The notes below the pieces were generated by a model that made no database searches, was not told where the DNA came from, and saw nothing but the letters and a program-made list of their open reading frames with translations. From NCBI RefSeq assembly GCF_014705655.1, contig NZ_JACXIY010000001.1:372001-436000 (forward strand): DNA of 64,000 bases. The letters run 5' to 3'. Positions 51,328 through 59,200 of this stretch are shown here, piece after piece. This DNA comes from Paenibacillus arenilitoris. Lineage in GTDB: Bacteria > Bacillota > Bacilli > Paenibacillales > Paenibacillaceae. Position numbers and translations under genes: made by a program. Position 1 is the first letter of the stretch, and each line of letters begins with the position of its first letter.

Positions 51328-53262
51328 GTGAACGATGTTTTGTATTTCGTTCCCGAGCAGAGAGAAGAATGGGGCGAACGGTTCCGGGCAATGTTCCCGA
51401 AGAACGCCGACGAGGCGGTTGCGGAGGCCAAAAGCTGGTGCGACGGCAACGTCTTCCATTGGAAGGACCTCGCGATCGACATGGGAAATCCGATCGATTG
51501 GCTGCATAATCCGACGGGAGACAAGGAGTTCACATGGGGCGTCAACCGTTTCAAGCATCTTCGTTCCCTAGGGATTGCATTTGCCTGCACCGGCGACGAA
51601 AAGTACGCGGCCAAAGCCTGGGAGCACGTGTCCGGATGGATTGCGTCGCAATCTTGCCCGTGGGGGCTTCCGGCAGAGGAGCTGACGTATTTTCAACGTC
51701 CGGGACCATGGCGGCTCCTGGAGACGGGACTACGGCTTAGGCAATGGGTGTACGCTTATCATTTCTTTCGAGGAACGGCAAGCTGGTCCCGGGCAGCGGA
51801 GTCGTTGTTTCTGGAATCGGTCAAGGAGCACGCCAATTTTCTGGCGAAATATCCGGCGAGCATCGAGATCAACCATTCGATCATGCATATGATCGGCTTG
51901 CTTAGCGCGGGACTGACCTTTCCTTCCTGGAAGGAGAGCGAGGCATGGATCCGTGTCGCCGTAGATCGGCTGGAGTCGTGCATTCGCGCGCAAGTGCTGC
52001 CGGACGGGGCGCATGCGGAGCTGACTCCGCATTACCACATGGTATCGCTGGAGCTGTTCGTCGACTGTGCGGTCATGCTTCGCAAGCGAGGCCTTTCGTT
52101 CTCGGACGAATACGAGCGCATCCTGGCCGGCATGGCGCGGTTCTCTCGATGCATGACGCGGCAGGACGGCAGCATGGCACCGTTTGCCGACTCCTATGCG
52201 AACCAGCCGCCCGACCTGAATGCGGCGGCCCTTTATTACGATAAGCGCGACTGGCTGCTGCCTGATCAAGTGCACGAGCAGTATTGGACGGTCGGACCGG
52301 ATTCGATCGAGAGGCTGATGGCCGCAGGGGAAGCCGTGGAGACCGGCAAGCTCGAAGCCGGGAACGGGACGGAGGGAGATGCGGGGCCGGCCTTCGCATT
52401 CCCTTCTGCCGGCTATTACGGTATAGGCAACGGCGAGCAGCGGATGATCTTCGACGCCGCGGCGCTTGGAGGCCCGCATGGGCATGCCGATGCCTTATCG
52501 TTCGAGTGGTGCGCGTTCGGCCAGCCCCTGCTGGTCGATCCCGGCACATATACGTACATGGAAACGCCGTGGCGGCGTTATTTCAAGAGCACGGCCGCTC
52601 ATAACACGGTGCTTGTGGACGGACAGGATCAGTCGCCATACTTGCGAACGCAGCGTTGGGGAACGCCGGAAGCGGCCGTTAAGCTGATCGCCTGGGATCC
52701 GGCCAAGCCGTTTCTGTGCGCGGAGCATGACGGGTACGCGATACGCGGCGTCATTCACCGGCGAGCCGTATGGCTTCTCGAAAGCGGAGAATGGGTCGTC
52801 ATCGACAAATTAACCGGAACGGGAGCGCATACGTTCCAGCATCGCTTGCACAGTCGCATGCTGCATTGGCATATGACCAAGCAGGGTCAGACCGGCGATG
52901 CGGGGGCGGTGCGCTACTCGCTTACCGGCAGCGGTCCGGCTTGCGGCGATCCGGCGATCCGGTGCGATATGCTGCTGTTCGGCCCTCCATCGATGGAAGT
53001 CGACGTCGAGGACGGCTGGGAATCGGTCCGGCCGATGTCGATGGAGCCCCTCAAGGTGGTGCAAGCGCTCCTGACCTTGGACAACGGCGGCTGGTTCGCC
53101 ACCGTCATGAAGCCTCGGCTTGCGGCGGGCGGCGAATCGGATGACGGTTCGCCGGCAAGCGGCCTGGACCGGAACTGGTTCGCGGCGGCCGACGAGGATG
53201 GTCGTCCCGCCGTTACGCTGCGTCGAGACGGCGATCAAACGACGTTCCGCATGCCGGATTAA
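51328..53262 (+). CDS. Heparinase II/III-like polysaccharide lyase
   Basis: The protein has 644 residues. An N-terminal alpha-toroid (about 1-330; SIEINHSIMHMIG and AELTPHYHMVSLELF hold the conserved Asn/His/Tyr residues) is followed by a beta-sandwich lyase domain with GGPHGHADALSFEW near 383-396 and LLVDPGTYTY. This fits the PL12/15/17/21 group, which cleaves uronic-acid-containing glycans such as heparan or alginate oligomers by beta-elimination. There is no signal peptide, so it is cytoplasmic. The start is GTG 51328 with AAAGGGGAGAGG upstream. Confidence 0.88.
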   Translation: MNDVLYFVPEQREEWGERFRAMFPKNADEAVAEAKSWCDGNVFHWKDLAIDMGNPIDWLHNPTGDKEFTWGVNRFKHLRSLGIAFACTGDEKYAAKAWEHVSGWIASQSCPWGLPAEELTYFQRPGPWRLLETGLRLRQWVYAYHFFRGTASWSRAAESLFLESVKEHANFLAKYPASIEINHSIMHMIGLLSAGLTFPSWKESEAWIRVAVDRLESCIRAQVLPDGAHAELTPHYHMVSLELFVDCAVMLRKRGLSFSDEYERILAGMARFSRCMTRQDGSMAPFADSYANQPPDLNAAALYYDKRDWLLPDQVHEQYWTVGPDSIERLMAAGEAVETGKLEAGNGTEGDAGPAFAFPSAGYYGIGNGEQRMIFDAAALGGPHGHADALSFEWCAFGQPLLVDPGTYTYMETPWRRYFKSTAAHNTVLVDGQDQSPYLRTQRWGTPEAAVKLIAWDPAKPFLCAEHDGYAIRGVIHRRAVWLLESGEWVVIDKLTGTGAHTFQHRLHSRMLHWHMTKQGQTGDAGAVRYSLTGSGPACGDPAIRCDMLLFGPPSMEVDVEDGWESVRPMSMEPLKVVQALLTLDNGGWFATVMKPRLAAGGESDDGSPASGLDRNWFAAADEDGRPAVTLRRDGDQTTFRMPD

Positions 53263-53285
53263 AAAACCAAAGGAGGAGTCGTCTT

Positions 53286-53606
53286 ATGGGCAGTATCGGA
53301 GTATGGGAAAACGCGGAGCCCGGCGTCAAACGCAAGCTGTTTAATCCGGGGCAGGGCATCATGATGATGGAAGTGCATTTCGAGGAAGGAGCGGAAGGGT
53401 ATTTGCATCGCCATTCGCACGAGCAGCTCTCGTATTGTCTGGAAGGCGAGCTGGAATTTACGGTCGACGGAGAGAAGAAGGTGATCGCGGCCGGCGAAAC
53501 GATCTATATCCCGAGCAACGCTGAGCATGGCTGCCGGGCGCTTCGGAGCAGCAAGCTGCTGGATGCTTTCACGCCGTTGAGGCTGGATCTGCTGGGCAGG
53601 CAATGA
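53286..53606 (+). CDS. KdgF-like cupin
   Basis: The protein has 106 residues forming one cupin barrel. The metal-site motif HRHSHEQ (His41, His43, Glu46) and NAEHG (His81) match cupins of the KdgF type, which convert unsaturated uronates to linear ketonic forms. Placement immediately after a lyase gene, with an excellent AAAGGAGGAG, supports a role in processing the lyase product. The assignment to KdgF rests on motif and context. Confidence 0.8.
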   Translation: MGSIGVWENAEPGVKRKLFNPGQGIMMMEVHFEEGAEGYLHRHSHEQLSYCLEGELEFTVDGEKKVIAAGETIYIPSNAEHGCRALRSSKLLDAFTPLRLDLLGRQ

Positions 53607-53612
53607 TCAACC

Positions 53613-53696
53613 TCATGCATCCGTACTGACTTCAATGCCGCGAATGCCGCCATTATTCAGGATCAACGTATGCAGCGATTGATCCGTATAGGACAT
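53613..53696 (-). other. Possible 27-residue peptide or gene remnant
   Basis: A minus-strand frame encodes 27 residues with ordinary coding character (LHTLILNNGGIRGIEVSTD). It has no ribosome binding site. It may be the tail of a lost gene. Apart from this and the terminator at 53765, the 250-base gap holds nothing I can identify. Confidence 0.25.
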
Positions 53697-53764
53697 TTGC
53701 GATCGATAGCCGCTCTGCATTCAACTTTTGTCTATCATGCGTTAATAGCGATAATGAAAAAGAA

Positions 53765-53795
53765 AAAGCCGGCGGATGAGCATCCGCCGGCTTTC
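53765..53795. terminator. Bidirectional terminator
   Basis: GCCGGCGGATG, loop AG, CATCCGCCGGC, flanked by A-rich sequence on the left and T-rich on the right. It separates the lyase operon from the convergent ROK regulator gene. Confidence 0.85.
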
Positions 53796-53856
53796 CTTTC
53801 AATGGGCCTTTACCGGATGAGCTGCCATGCGCATGAAGCGTCGGGACGGAACCGTT

Positions 53857-55059
53857 CTAAATGTCCATCCCTTTCCACACCATCAAGGCCGAGCCCGCGG
53901 CGACGGCGTCTTCCTTAAGCGCCCCTTTGGAGAAGGATGGCCGATAATCCGGAAAATAATAAGTGTTTTTTTGCGCAATTTCGATCGCGGTCTGGTAAAA
54001 GGGCTCGGTCGAGCTGACGAGCACGCCGCCGAGCACGATTTTCTCGGGATGGAACATGTTGATCATGTTCGCCAGCCCGATCCCGAAGTAGACGGCGGAC
54101 TGCATGAGCAGCTCCCGCGCGTAGCCGTTCTGCTGGGCGACGGCGTGAAGCAGCGCGTCGTAGTTGAGCTTGTCCGGGGCGATGAGCCCGTCCTGCAGCA
54201 GGTCGGCCCGGCCCATCTTGGCATGGGCGCGCGCCTGCTTCTCCAGCGCCTGCACGGAGACGAACGCCTCCAGCGCGCCGTAATTGCCGCGTTCCTCCAG
54301 CCTCGGCCCGTCGGTTTGAATGATCATTTGACCGATGGAACCCTCCATGTCGATCGAGCCGTGCACGATCTGCCCGTACGACATCATCGCGGACCGGAGG
54401 CCGACGCCGGCGTGCACGTACAGCATATGCTGCAAGTTCTCGCCGCGCATCGCCCAATGCTCGCCGAGCAGCGCCGCGTTCGCGCCGTTCTCGAGCATGG
54501 CGGGAATGCCGGTCTTCTCCTCGAGCATGGCGCAGATCGGCACGTCCTCCCAGCCCGCGGCCGGGAAGTTCAAGGGACGCAGAATGATTCCCTTCTGCCG
54601 GTCCAGCGGGCCGACGGCCCCGATGCCGATGCCGATGATCTGCCCCTTGTCGATCTTATGGTCGTGAATGATCGAACGGATGTTGTTGGATACATATTCG
54701 ATGAGCTGCTCGGGCGTCATCGCCTCGTCCATCCGCCAGCGGATGAGCGACATCGGGTTCATCTTCATATCGAAAAAACCGAGCGTCGAATAACGTCTTG
54801 ATATTTCCAGACCGAAAAAATAGCCGTATCCCGGGTTGATCTCGTACAAAATCGGCCTTCTGCCGCCGCTTGACGGTCCGAGTCCCGACGTCACGAGCAG
54901 CCGCTCGGCCACCATATCGTCCAGAAGCCGGGTAAGCGAGCTGCTCGTGAAAGAGAATGCCGCCAGCAGCTCCGCCTTCGAGACGACGCCTTGCTCGGCG
55001 ACTCGGGTGTAGATCAATTTTTTGGAAGATGGAATTTTGTTCATGGATGGATGGCTCAT
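53857..55059 (-). CDS. ROK-family transcriptional regulator lacking the zinc cysteines
   Basis: The protein has 400 residues. A winged helix at about 8-75 (AEQGVVSKAELLAAFSFTSSSLTRLLDDMV) precedes a ROK sugar-kinase-like domain (IGIGIGAVGPLDRQKGII, VHGSIDMEGSIGQMI, NMFHPEKIVLGGVL). The usual CxCGxxGCLE zinc motif is replaced by a segment ending GNYGALEAF with no cysteine, so this member probably lacks the structural zinc. XylR/NagC-type relatives bind sugars. The ATG at 55059 follows GAGGTG. It is divergent from the chromate-transporter-family pair, with two palindromes between. Confidence 0.88.
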   Translation of the reverse strand: MSHPSMNKIPSSKKLIYTRVAEQGVVSKAELLAAFSFTSSSLTRLLDDMVAERLLVTSGLGPSSGGRRPILYEINPGYGYFFGLEISRRYSTLGFFDMKMNPMSLIRWRMDEAMTPEQLIEYVSNNIRSIIHDHKIDKGQIIGIGIGAVGPLDRQKGIILRPLNFPAAGWEDVPICAMLEEKTGIPAMLENGANAALLGEHWAMRGENLQHMLYVHAGVGLRSAMMSYGQIVHGSIDMEGSIGQMIIQTDGPRLEERGNYGALEAFVSVQALEKQARAHAKMGRADLLQDGLIAPDKLNYDALLHAVAQQNGYARELLMQSAVYFGIGLANMINMFHPEKIVLGGVLVSSTEPFYQTAIEIAQKNTYYFPDYRPSFSKGALKEDAVAAGSALMVWKGMDI

Positions 55060-55184
55060 CGCGCACCTCGTTTTCCGACCAAAGGAATGGGAATTAAAAA
55101 TCTGTACCTTATTATAGCTTACGATTATTTGCATGGCTACCTGTAGCGCTTGCCGATTCCGGTCTTGGTAATGGAAGGTTCCTT

Positions 55185-55207
55185 GTTAATTCCAAAATGA
55201 AATAAAC
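55185..55207. promoter_or_regulatory. ROK-type operator, copy 1
   Basis: A 23-base element with arms TTAATTCCA and TGAAATAAA. It shares 17 of 23 positions with the element at 55313 and lies between the divergent ROK and transporter genes. Confidence 0.6.
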
Positions 55208-55312
55208 TAACCATTCCCATGGGATTTAATGCTTTAACAAAAGAGGTGATATTGGGTGGAATATCGCCCTTTTTTCGGTTTTGAGTCGAATTGGGTGAAA
55301 AGTTTAGAAATA

Positions 55313-55345
55313 CTTTATTCCATTTTGAAATAAAGATGATATAAT
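55313..55345. promoter_or_regulatory. ROK-type operator, copy 2, next to a TATAAT box
   Basis: Arms CTTTATTCCA and TGAAATAAAG (one mismatch) are separated by three bases at 55313-55335. TATAAT at 55340-55345 follows, 63 bases before the first transporter gene. On the other side, a minus-strand TATAAT at 55111-55116 may serve the ROK gene. Confidence 0.65.
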
Positions 55346-55408
55346 GAAACTAGTTAAGTTGATGAACGAGAGAAAAACAATGGGCATTTAACAGGGAGGG
55401 GGAGAACG

Positions 55409-56026
55409 ATGGGGCTGGAGAAGTGGAAAATGCTTTGGTCGCTGTTCGTCGTCTTTTTGAAAATCGGTCCGGTTACGTTCGGCGGCGGCTACGCGATGAT
55501 TCCGGTGATCGAGCGCGAGGTCGTCGAGAAGCGGAAATGGCTGCGGGCCGAAGACGTCGCGGACGTATTCGCGGTGGCCGGCTCGGTGCCGGGCGCGATC
55601 GCGATCAACTCCGCAACCTTTATCGGTTACCGCATCGCCGGCGTCGCGGGGGCCGTTGCGGCCACGATCGGCGTGCTGCTCCCGACCTTCTGCATCGTAC
55701 TCGCGCTGTCGCTGTTTTTTCTGGAAATGAAGGATAACCCGAAGGTCGAGGCGGCCTTCCTCTCCATCCGCGCCACGATCGTCGCGCTCATCGTGTTCGC
55801 CGCGTACAAAACCTGGAAGACGGCCGCCGTGGATAAAGCGACGGTCGCGTTAATCGCGGTTACGGTCGTGACGCTCGTCTTCTTTAATCAGTATGTCCAT
55901 CCGGTCGCTTTAATTTTCGGAGGCGCGTGCGCGGGAATCGCGATCGTCTGGCTGAGGAAGAAGCTGGGCTTGAAATCGAAAAGAAAGCTTCACAAAGACG
56001 AGCAAGTATACGATTATATGATATAG
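55409..56026 (+). CDS. Chromate transporter (CHR) family half-protein 1
   Basis: The protein has 205 residues with about five to six hydrophobic segments and the CHR signature near the N-terminus (FLKIGPVTFGGGYAMIPVIEREVV) and VPGAIAINSATFIGYRIAG. Full ChrA proteins have two such domains; here they are two short genes, the known SCHR arrangement. Whether the substrate is chromate is uncertain. The C-terminal tail is basic and faces the cytoplasm by the positive-inside rule. GGGAGGGGG precedes the ATG. It is followed by half 2 after 13 bases. Confidence 0.88.
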   Translation: MGLEKWKMLWSLFVVFLKIGPVTFGGGYAMIPVIEREVVEKRKWLRAEDVADVFAVAGSVPGAIAINSATFIGYRIAGVAGAVAATIGVLLPTFCIVLALSLFFLEMKDNPKVEAAFLSIRATIVALIVFAAYKTWKTAAVDKATVALIAVTVVTLVFFNQYVHPVALIFGGACAGIAIVWLRKKLGLKSKRKLHKDEQVYDYMI

Positions 56027-56039
56027 GCGGGGAGCGGCC

Positions 56040-56579
56040 ATGCTATTCGAATTGTTTGTTACGTTTTTGATGATCGGGCTCGTATCGTTCGGCGGCGGCT
56101 ACGCGATGATTCCGGTCATCCAGGAGCAGGTCGTGGAGCGGCACGGGTGGATGGAGGCGCAGCAATTCAGCGACGTCATCGCCGTTGCGGGCATGTCGCC
56201 GGGGCCGATCGCCACGAATATCGCGATTTTTATCGGCTATGAGCAGCATGGGCTGATCGGCGCGTTGGTCGCGATGTTTGGCACGATACTGCCTTCGCTC
56301 GTTCTCATACTCGGGCTGGGCATGCTTTTCTATAAGATCAGCGAGCATCCGCTCGTGAAATCTTCCTTTTACGGCTTGCGCTCGGTCGTAACCGGCCTTA
56401 TTTTTTATACCGCGATCATGTTTGCGGGCAATAACGGCATGCTCTCGTCGTTTTCTTGGTTCACTTGGAGCCAAATTTTAATTTTTGCCGGTTCGCTGGT
56501 CGCGTTCCTCGTGTTTCGCAAGCACCCGGTTACGGTGATCGCCATTTCGGGGCTGGTCGGCATCGCGCTGTATGGATGA
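56040..56579 (+). CDS. Chromate transporter (CHR) family half-protein 2
   Basis: The protein has 179 residues of the same family (FLMIGLVSFGGGYAMIPVIQEQVV, AGMSPGPIATNIAIFIGY). It is expected to pair with half 1 in opposite membrane orientation. GCGGGGAG overlaps the end of the previous gene, giving tight coupling. The two halves share the FGGGYAMIPVI block exactly, showing that they come from a duplication. Confidence 0.88.
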   Translation: MLFELFVTFLMIGLVSFGGGYAMIPVIQEQVVERHGWMEAQQFSDVIAVAGMSPGPIATNIAIFIGYEQHGLIGALVAMFGTILPSLVLILGLGMLFYKISEHPLVKSSFYGLRSVVTGLIFYTAIMFAGNNGMLSSFSWFTWSQILIFAGSLVAFLVFRKHPVTVIAISGLVGIALYG

Positions 56580-56632
56580 GAAGGTTGGGATGAACAATAT
56601 AGCTGAATCGGCTTGAGGGGAGACGATACAAG

Positions 56633-57601
56633 ATGGAAGAACATAAATGCTGCTGCGCGGCCGGCAGGGAGCAGGTTCAAACGGCTGAGGCTGCGGCGGA
56701 AGAAAAGGTACAAGCCGTCGATGGCGCCAAGGCGCCGGCCGGAGGCGTGCTGGAGCGGTTAGTCGCGTTGCCCGGCGGCAAGTTCGAAATGGGCACGAAT
56801 TCGCCGGAAGGATTTCCGGCCGACGGGGAGGGGCCCGCGCGCATGGTGACGATCGCCCCGTTCCGAATATCGCCGCATGCGGTCACGAACCGGGAGTTCC
56901 GCGAATTCGTCGACGCGACGGGCTACGTGACGGAGGCGGAGAGGTTCGGCTGGTCGTACGTGTTCCATCTGCTGGCGTCCGAAGCGACGCGGCAGAAGGT
57001 GGAGAACGTTCCGCAGCAGGTGCCATGGTGGCTCGTCGTTGAAGGCGCTTACTGGGCGCGGCCGGAAGGGCCGGATTCGGGCATCGAGGACAGGCTCGAC
57101 CATCCGGTCGTCCATGTCTCGTGGCAGGACGCCGAAGCATTCTGCCGCTGGTCCGGCACGAGGCTACCGACCGAAGCGGAATGGGAGTACGCGGCGAGGG
57201 GCGGACTATCGCGCAAAACTTATCCGTGGGGCGACCTGCTGAAGCCGGACGGAAAGCATATGTGCAACATTTGGCAGGGCAAATTCCCGGTCAAAAACAA
57301 CGCGAGCGACGGTTACGTGGGGACGGCGCCCGTCGACGCCTACGAACCGAACGGGTACGGCCTGTATAATATGTCCGGCAACGTCTGGGAATGGTGCGCG
57401 GACTGGTTCAGCCCGGGCTACCACCGGCAGACGCCGGCGGACAACCCCCGCTTCGGACAGCCGACGGGCAGAAGGTCCATGAGGGGCGGCTCGTATTTGT
57501 GCCATCGCTCCTACTGCAACCGTTACCGGCTCGCGGCCCGCAGCTCGAACACGCCCGACAGCTCGACGGGCAACTGCGGCTTCCGGGTCGCGGCGGATTA
57601 A
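56633..57601 (+). CDS. Formylglycine-generating enzyme (sulfatase activator)
   Basis: The protein has 322 residues. The fold is FGE-sulfatase (SUMF1 type): RLVALPGGKFEMGTNSPEGFPADGEGP, VTNREFREFVDATGYVTEAE, RLPTEAEWEYAARGG, NMSGNVWEWCADWFS. The block GGSYLCHRSYCNRYR holds the copper-binding cysteine pair Cys290 and Cys295, so this is a true FGE and not a generic lectin-like relative. It oxidises the CxPSR cysteine of sulfatases to formylglycine using oxygen. Its N-terminal 35 residues include a Cys-Cys-Cys and an Ala/Glu-rich stretch. GAGGGGAG precedes the ATG. Its clients should be the sulfatases at 11084 and 12541. Confidence 0.95.
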   Translation: MEEHKCCCAAGREQVQTAEAAAEEKVQAVDGAKAPAGGVLERLVALPGGKFEMGTNSPEGFPADGEGPARMVTIAPFRISPHAVTNREFREFVDATGYVTEAERFGWSYVFHLLASEATRQKVENVPQQVPWWLVVEGAYWARPEGPDSGIEDRLDHPVVHVSWQDAEAFCRWSGTRLPTEAEWEYAARGGLSRKTYPWGDLLKPDGKHMCNIWQGKFPVKNNASDGYVGTAPVDAYEPNGYGLYNMSGNVWEWCADWFSPGYHRQTPADNPRFGQPTGRRSMRGGSYLCHRSYCNRYRLAARSSNTPDSSTGNCGFRVAAD

Positions 57602-57607
57602 TCGATG

Positions 57608-57658
57608 GAAAGCTGTCTCGATCGGTCGTGAAGCGACCTTCGGGACAGCTTTCGTTTT
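57608..57658 (+). terminator. Probable terminator after the FGE gene
   Basis: GAAAGCTGTC and GACAGCTTTC form an outer stem around an inner GGTCG/CGACC stem, followed by GTTTT. Confidence 0.6.
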
Positions 57659-57896
57659 CAATGGCACATTTACGACCTATTGTTCCTTCCCTCTTACACC
57701 GCGTTCACCGCATTCACATTCACTCGTAACACGGCACATCCGCAACTTCACACTCACTTCTAACGCGTATCTCAATCTTAAACAGGCCCACGGCGGACAA
57801 TCCCGCTTACCTGCTTCGACGGGGGCAGCTCGAGTTGGCGATGCTTGTATCAATAATTGAAACTAACTCGTTATTTGCCCTATTCCTTCGCCACTT

Positions 57897-58032
57897 AGTT
57901 TCAGTATTTGATATTATAAGGAAATTATCAATCAATACCTCTTGAAATTAACCGTTTTAGTTTCAAAGTTTGAATTAAAATGCCAGTTTGTCTCTTGCTT
58001 TCATTACTTCGTTTCAATATTTGAAATAAAAT
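57897..58032. repeat. Three AT-rich TTTCA...TTGA repeats in a gene-free gap
   Basis: Copies of about 22 bases lie at 57897-57918, 57959-57981 and 58010-58032. The clearest has TTTCAA, TAT, TTGAAA, a perfect inverted repeat, followed by TAAAAT. The whole 57660-58232 stretch, between the convergent FGE and AraC-type genes, holds no gene I can support. Confidence 0.5.
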
Positions 58033-58232
58033 CGTTCGCAGAGATCGAGGGATTACATATCGACGCCGGAAATGCCGCTATAGCAAGCAATGCGACTTGA
58101 ATCGGAAAGGTGCGGCGCGGCATCGCGCGACATCCGAACGATCGGGCGAGCGAACATGCGGCGCGAATCGCGTCAGAGCGGCAGGGCCGTCTCTTTAGGT
58201 TATCGAACACGAGCGGCAGCCCTGTCGCGCGC

Positions 58233-59036
58233 TTAAATCCGGTTCGCCTTGCGGTAGGCGGCAGGGCTGACCCGCATGCGCTTCGCGAAGATCCGGCTTA
58301 AATAAAAGCCGCTGTCGTAGCCGCATCGCTCCGCGATCTGATCGAGCGTCAGCCTCGTCTCGAGCAGCAGCGTCTGCGCTTCCCGGATGCGCAGCTCCGT
58401 CAAATAATCGATCGGGGATTGCCCGAATACCGATTGGAACTTGCGCGTGAACTGCACCGGCGACAAGCCGAGCGACGCGGCCAGCTCCTTCATGACGAGC
58501 TTCCCGCAAGCCTCGCGCCGGATGATTCGGGCCGCTTTGCCCATCGCGTCGGCGTCTTCCTTGGCAGGAGTGCGAGCGTCAGCCGCCAGGGGCGTCTCTT
58601 CCAGGCAGCACAACTGCCACAGGTCGCGCAAAATATGAGCGGCCAGCGGGTGCCGGGCGGCCCCGTCCGGCCGCGAGCCCAGCCGGTTCAAATAAACGTA
58701 ATTGGAGACGAGTCTGGCGTGATCGCGGATCGTCAGGCGCACGGCGTCCGGGAGACCGCTCTTTCCGTCGCCCCCGATCCAGTCGAACCGGTAGAAGTGA
58801 AAGGTTAGCGGCTCGACCACTTCCCGGGCGAACGTCGTCCGCGGCGGACATAGCACGAGATCGCCGAAGCCGGCTTCCCCGGTCTGCCCGGCGATGGCAT
58901 AGCGGAACCGCCCTTCCGTCACGGCGAACAGCACCCAGGTGTCGTATTTGTCTTCGGGGAGCTGAAAGGCGTCTATTTGCTTCCAATAAATAACCGATTG
59001 CGCCTGCGGCGTCAGCGAGGGATCCAATGCTGTCAT
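58233..59036 (-). CDS. AraC-family transcriptional regulator
   Basis: The protein has 267 residues. A cupin-like N-terminal domain (about 25-120; YDTWVLFAVTEGRFRYAIAGQ) is followed by a helix-turn-helix pair (MKELAASLGLSPVQFTRKFQSVFG and LDQIAERCGYDSGFYLSRIFAKRM). ATG 59036 was chosen for the ACGGAGCG before it; an in-frame ATG 54 bases upstream has no such site. It is divergent from the FAD-dependent oxidoreductase gene, 164 bases away, and is its likely regulator. Confidence 0.92.
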   Translation of the reverse strand: MTALDPSLTPQAQSVIYWKQIDAFQLPEDKYDTWVLFAVTEGRFRYAIAGQTGEAGFGDLVLCPPRTTFAREVVEPLTFHFYRFDWIGGDGKSGLPDAVRLTIRDHARLVSNYVYLNRLGSRPDGAARHPLAAHILRDLWQLCCLEETPLAADARTPAKEDADAMGKAARIIRREACGKLVMKELAASLGLSPVQFTRKFQSVFGQSPIDYLTELRIREAQTLLLETRLTLDQIAERCGYDSGFYLSRIFAKRMRVSPAAYRKANRI

Positions 59037-59200
59037 ACGATCGCTCCGTTTTCGTGAAATTATGGATATGTTTATATTAATTGCGTGCATGGGAAAAGTA
59101 AATTTTATTTTTTATAATAAGGTTGATTCAAGATTGTAAACGGTTCAACGAGGGAAAGGAACGAATGAAATTTTAGATACGATGGAGAGGTGTTCGATTC

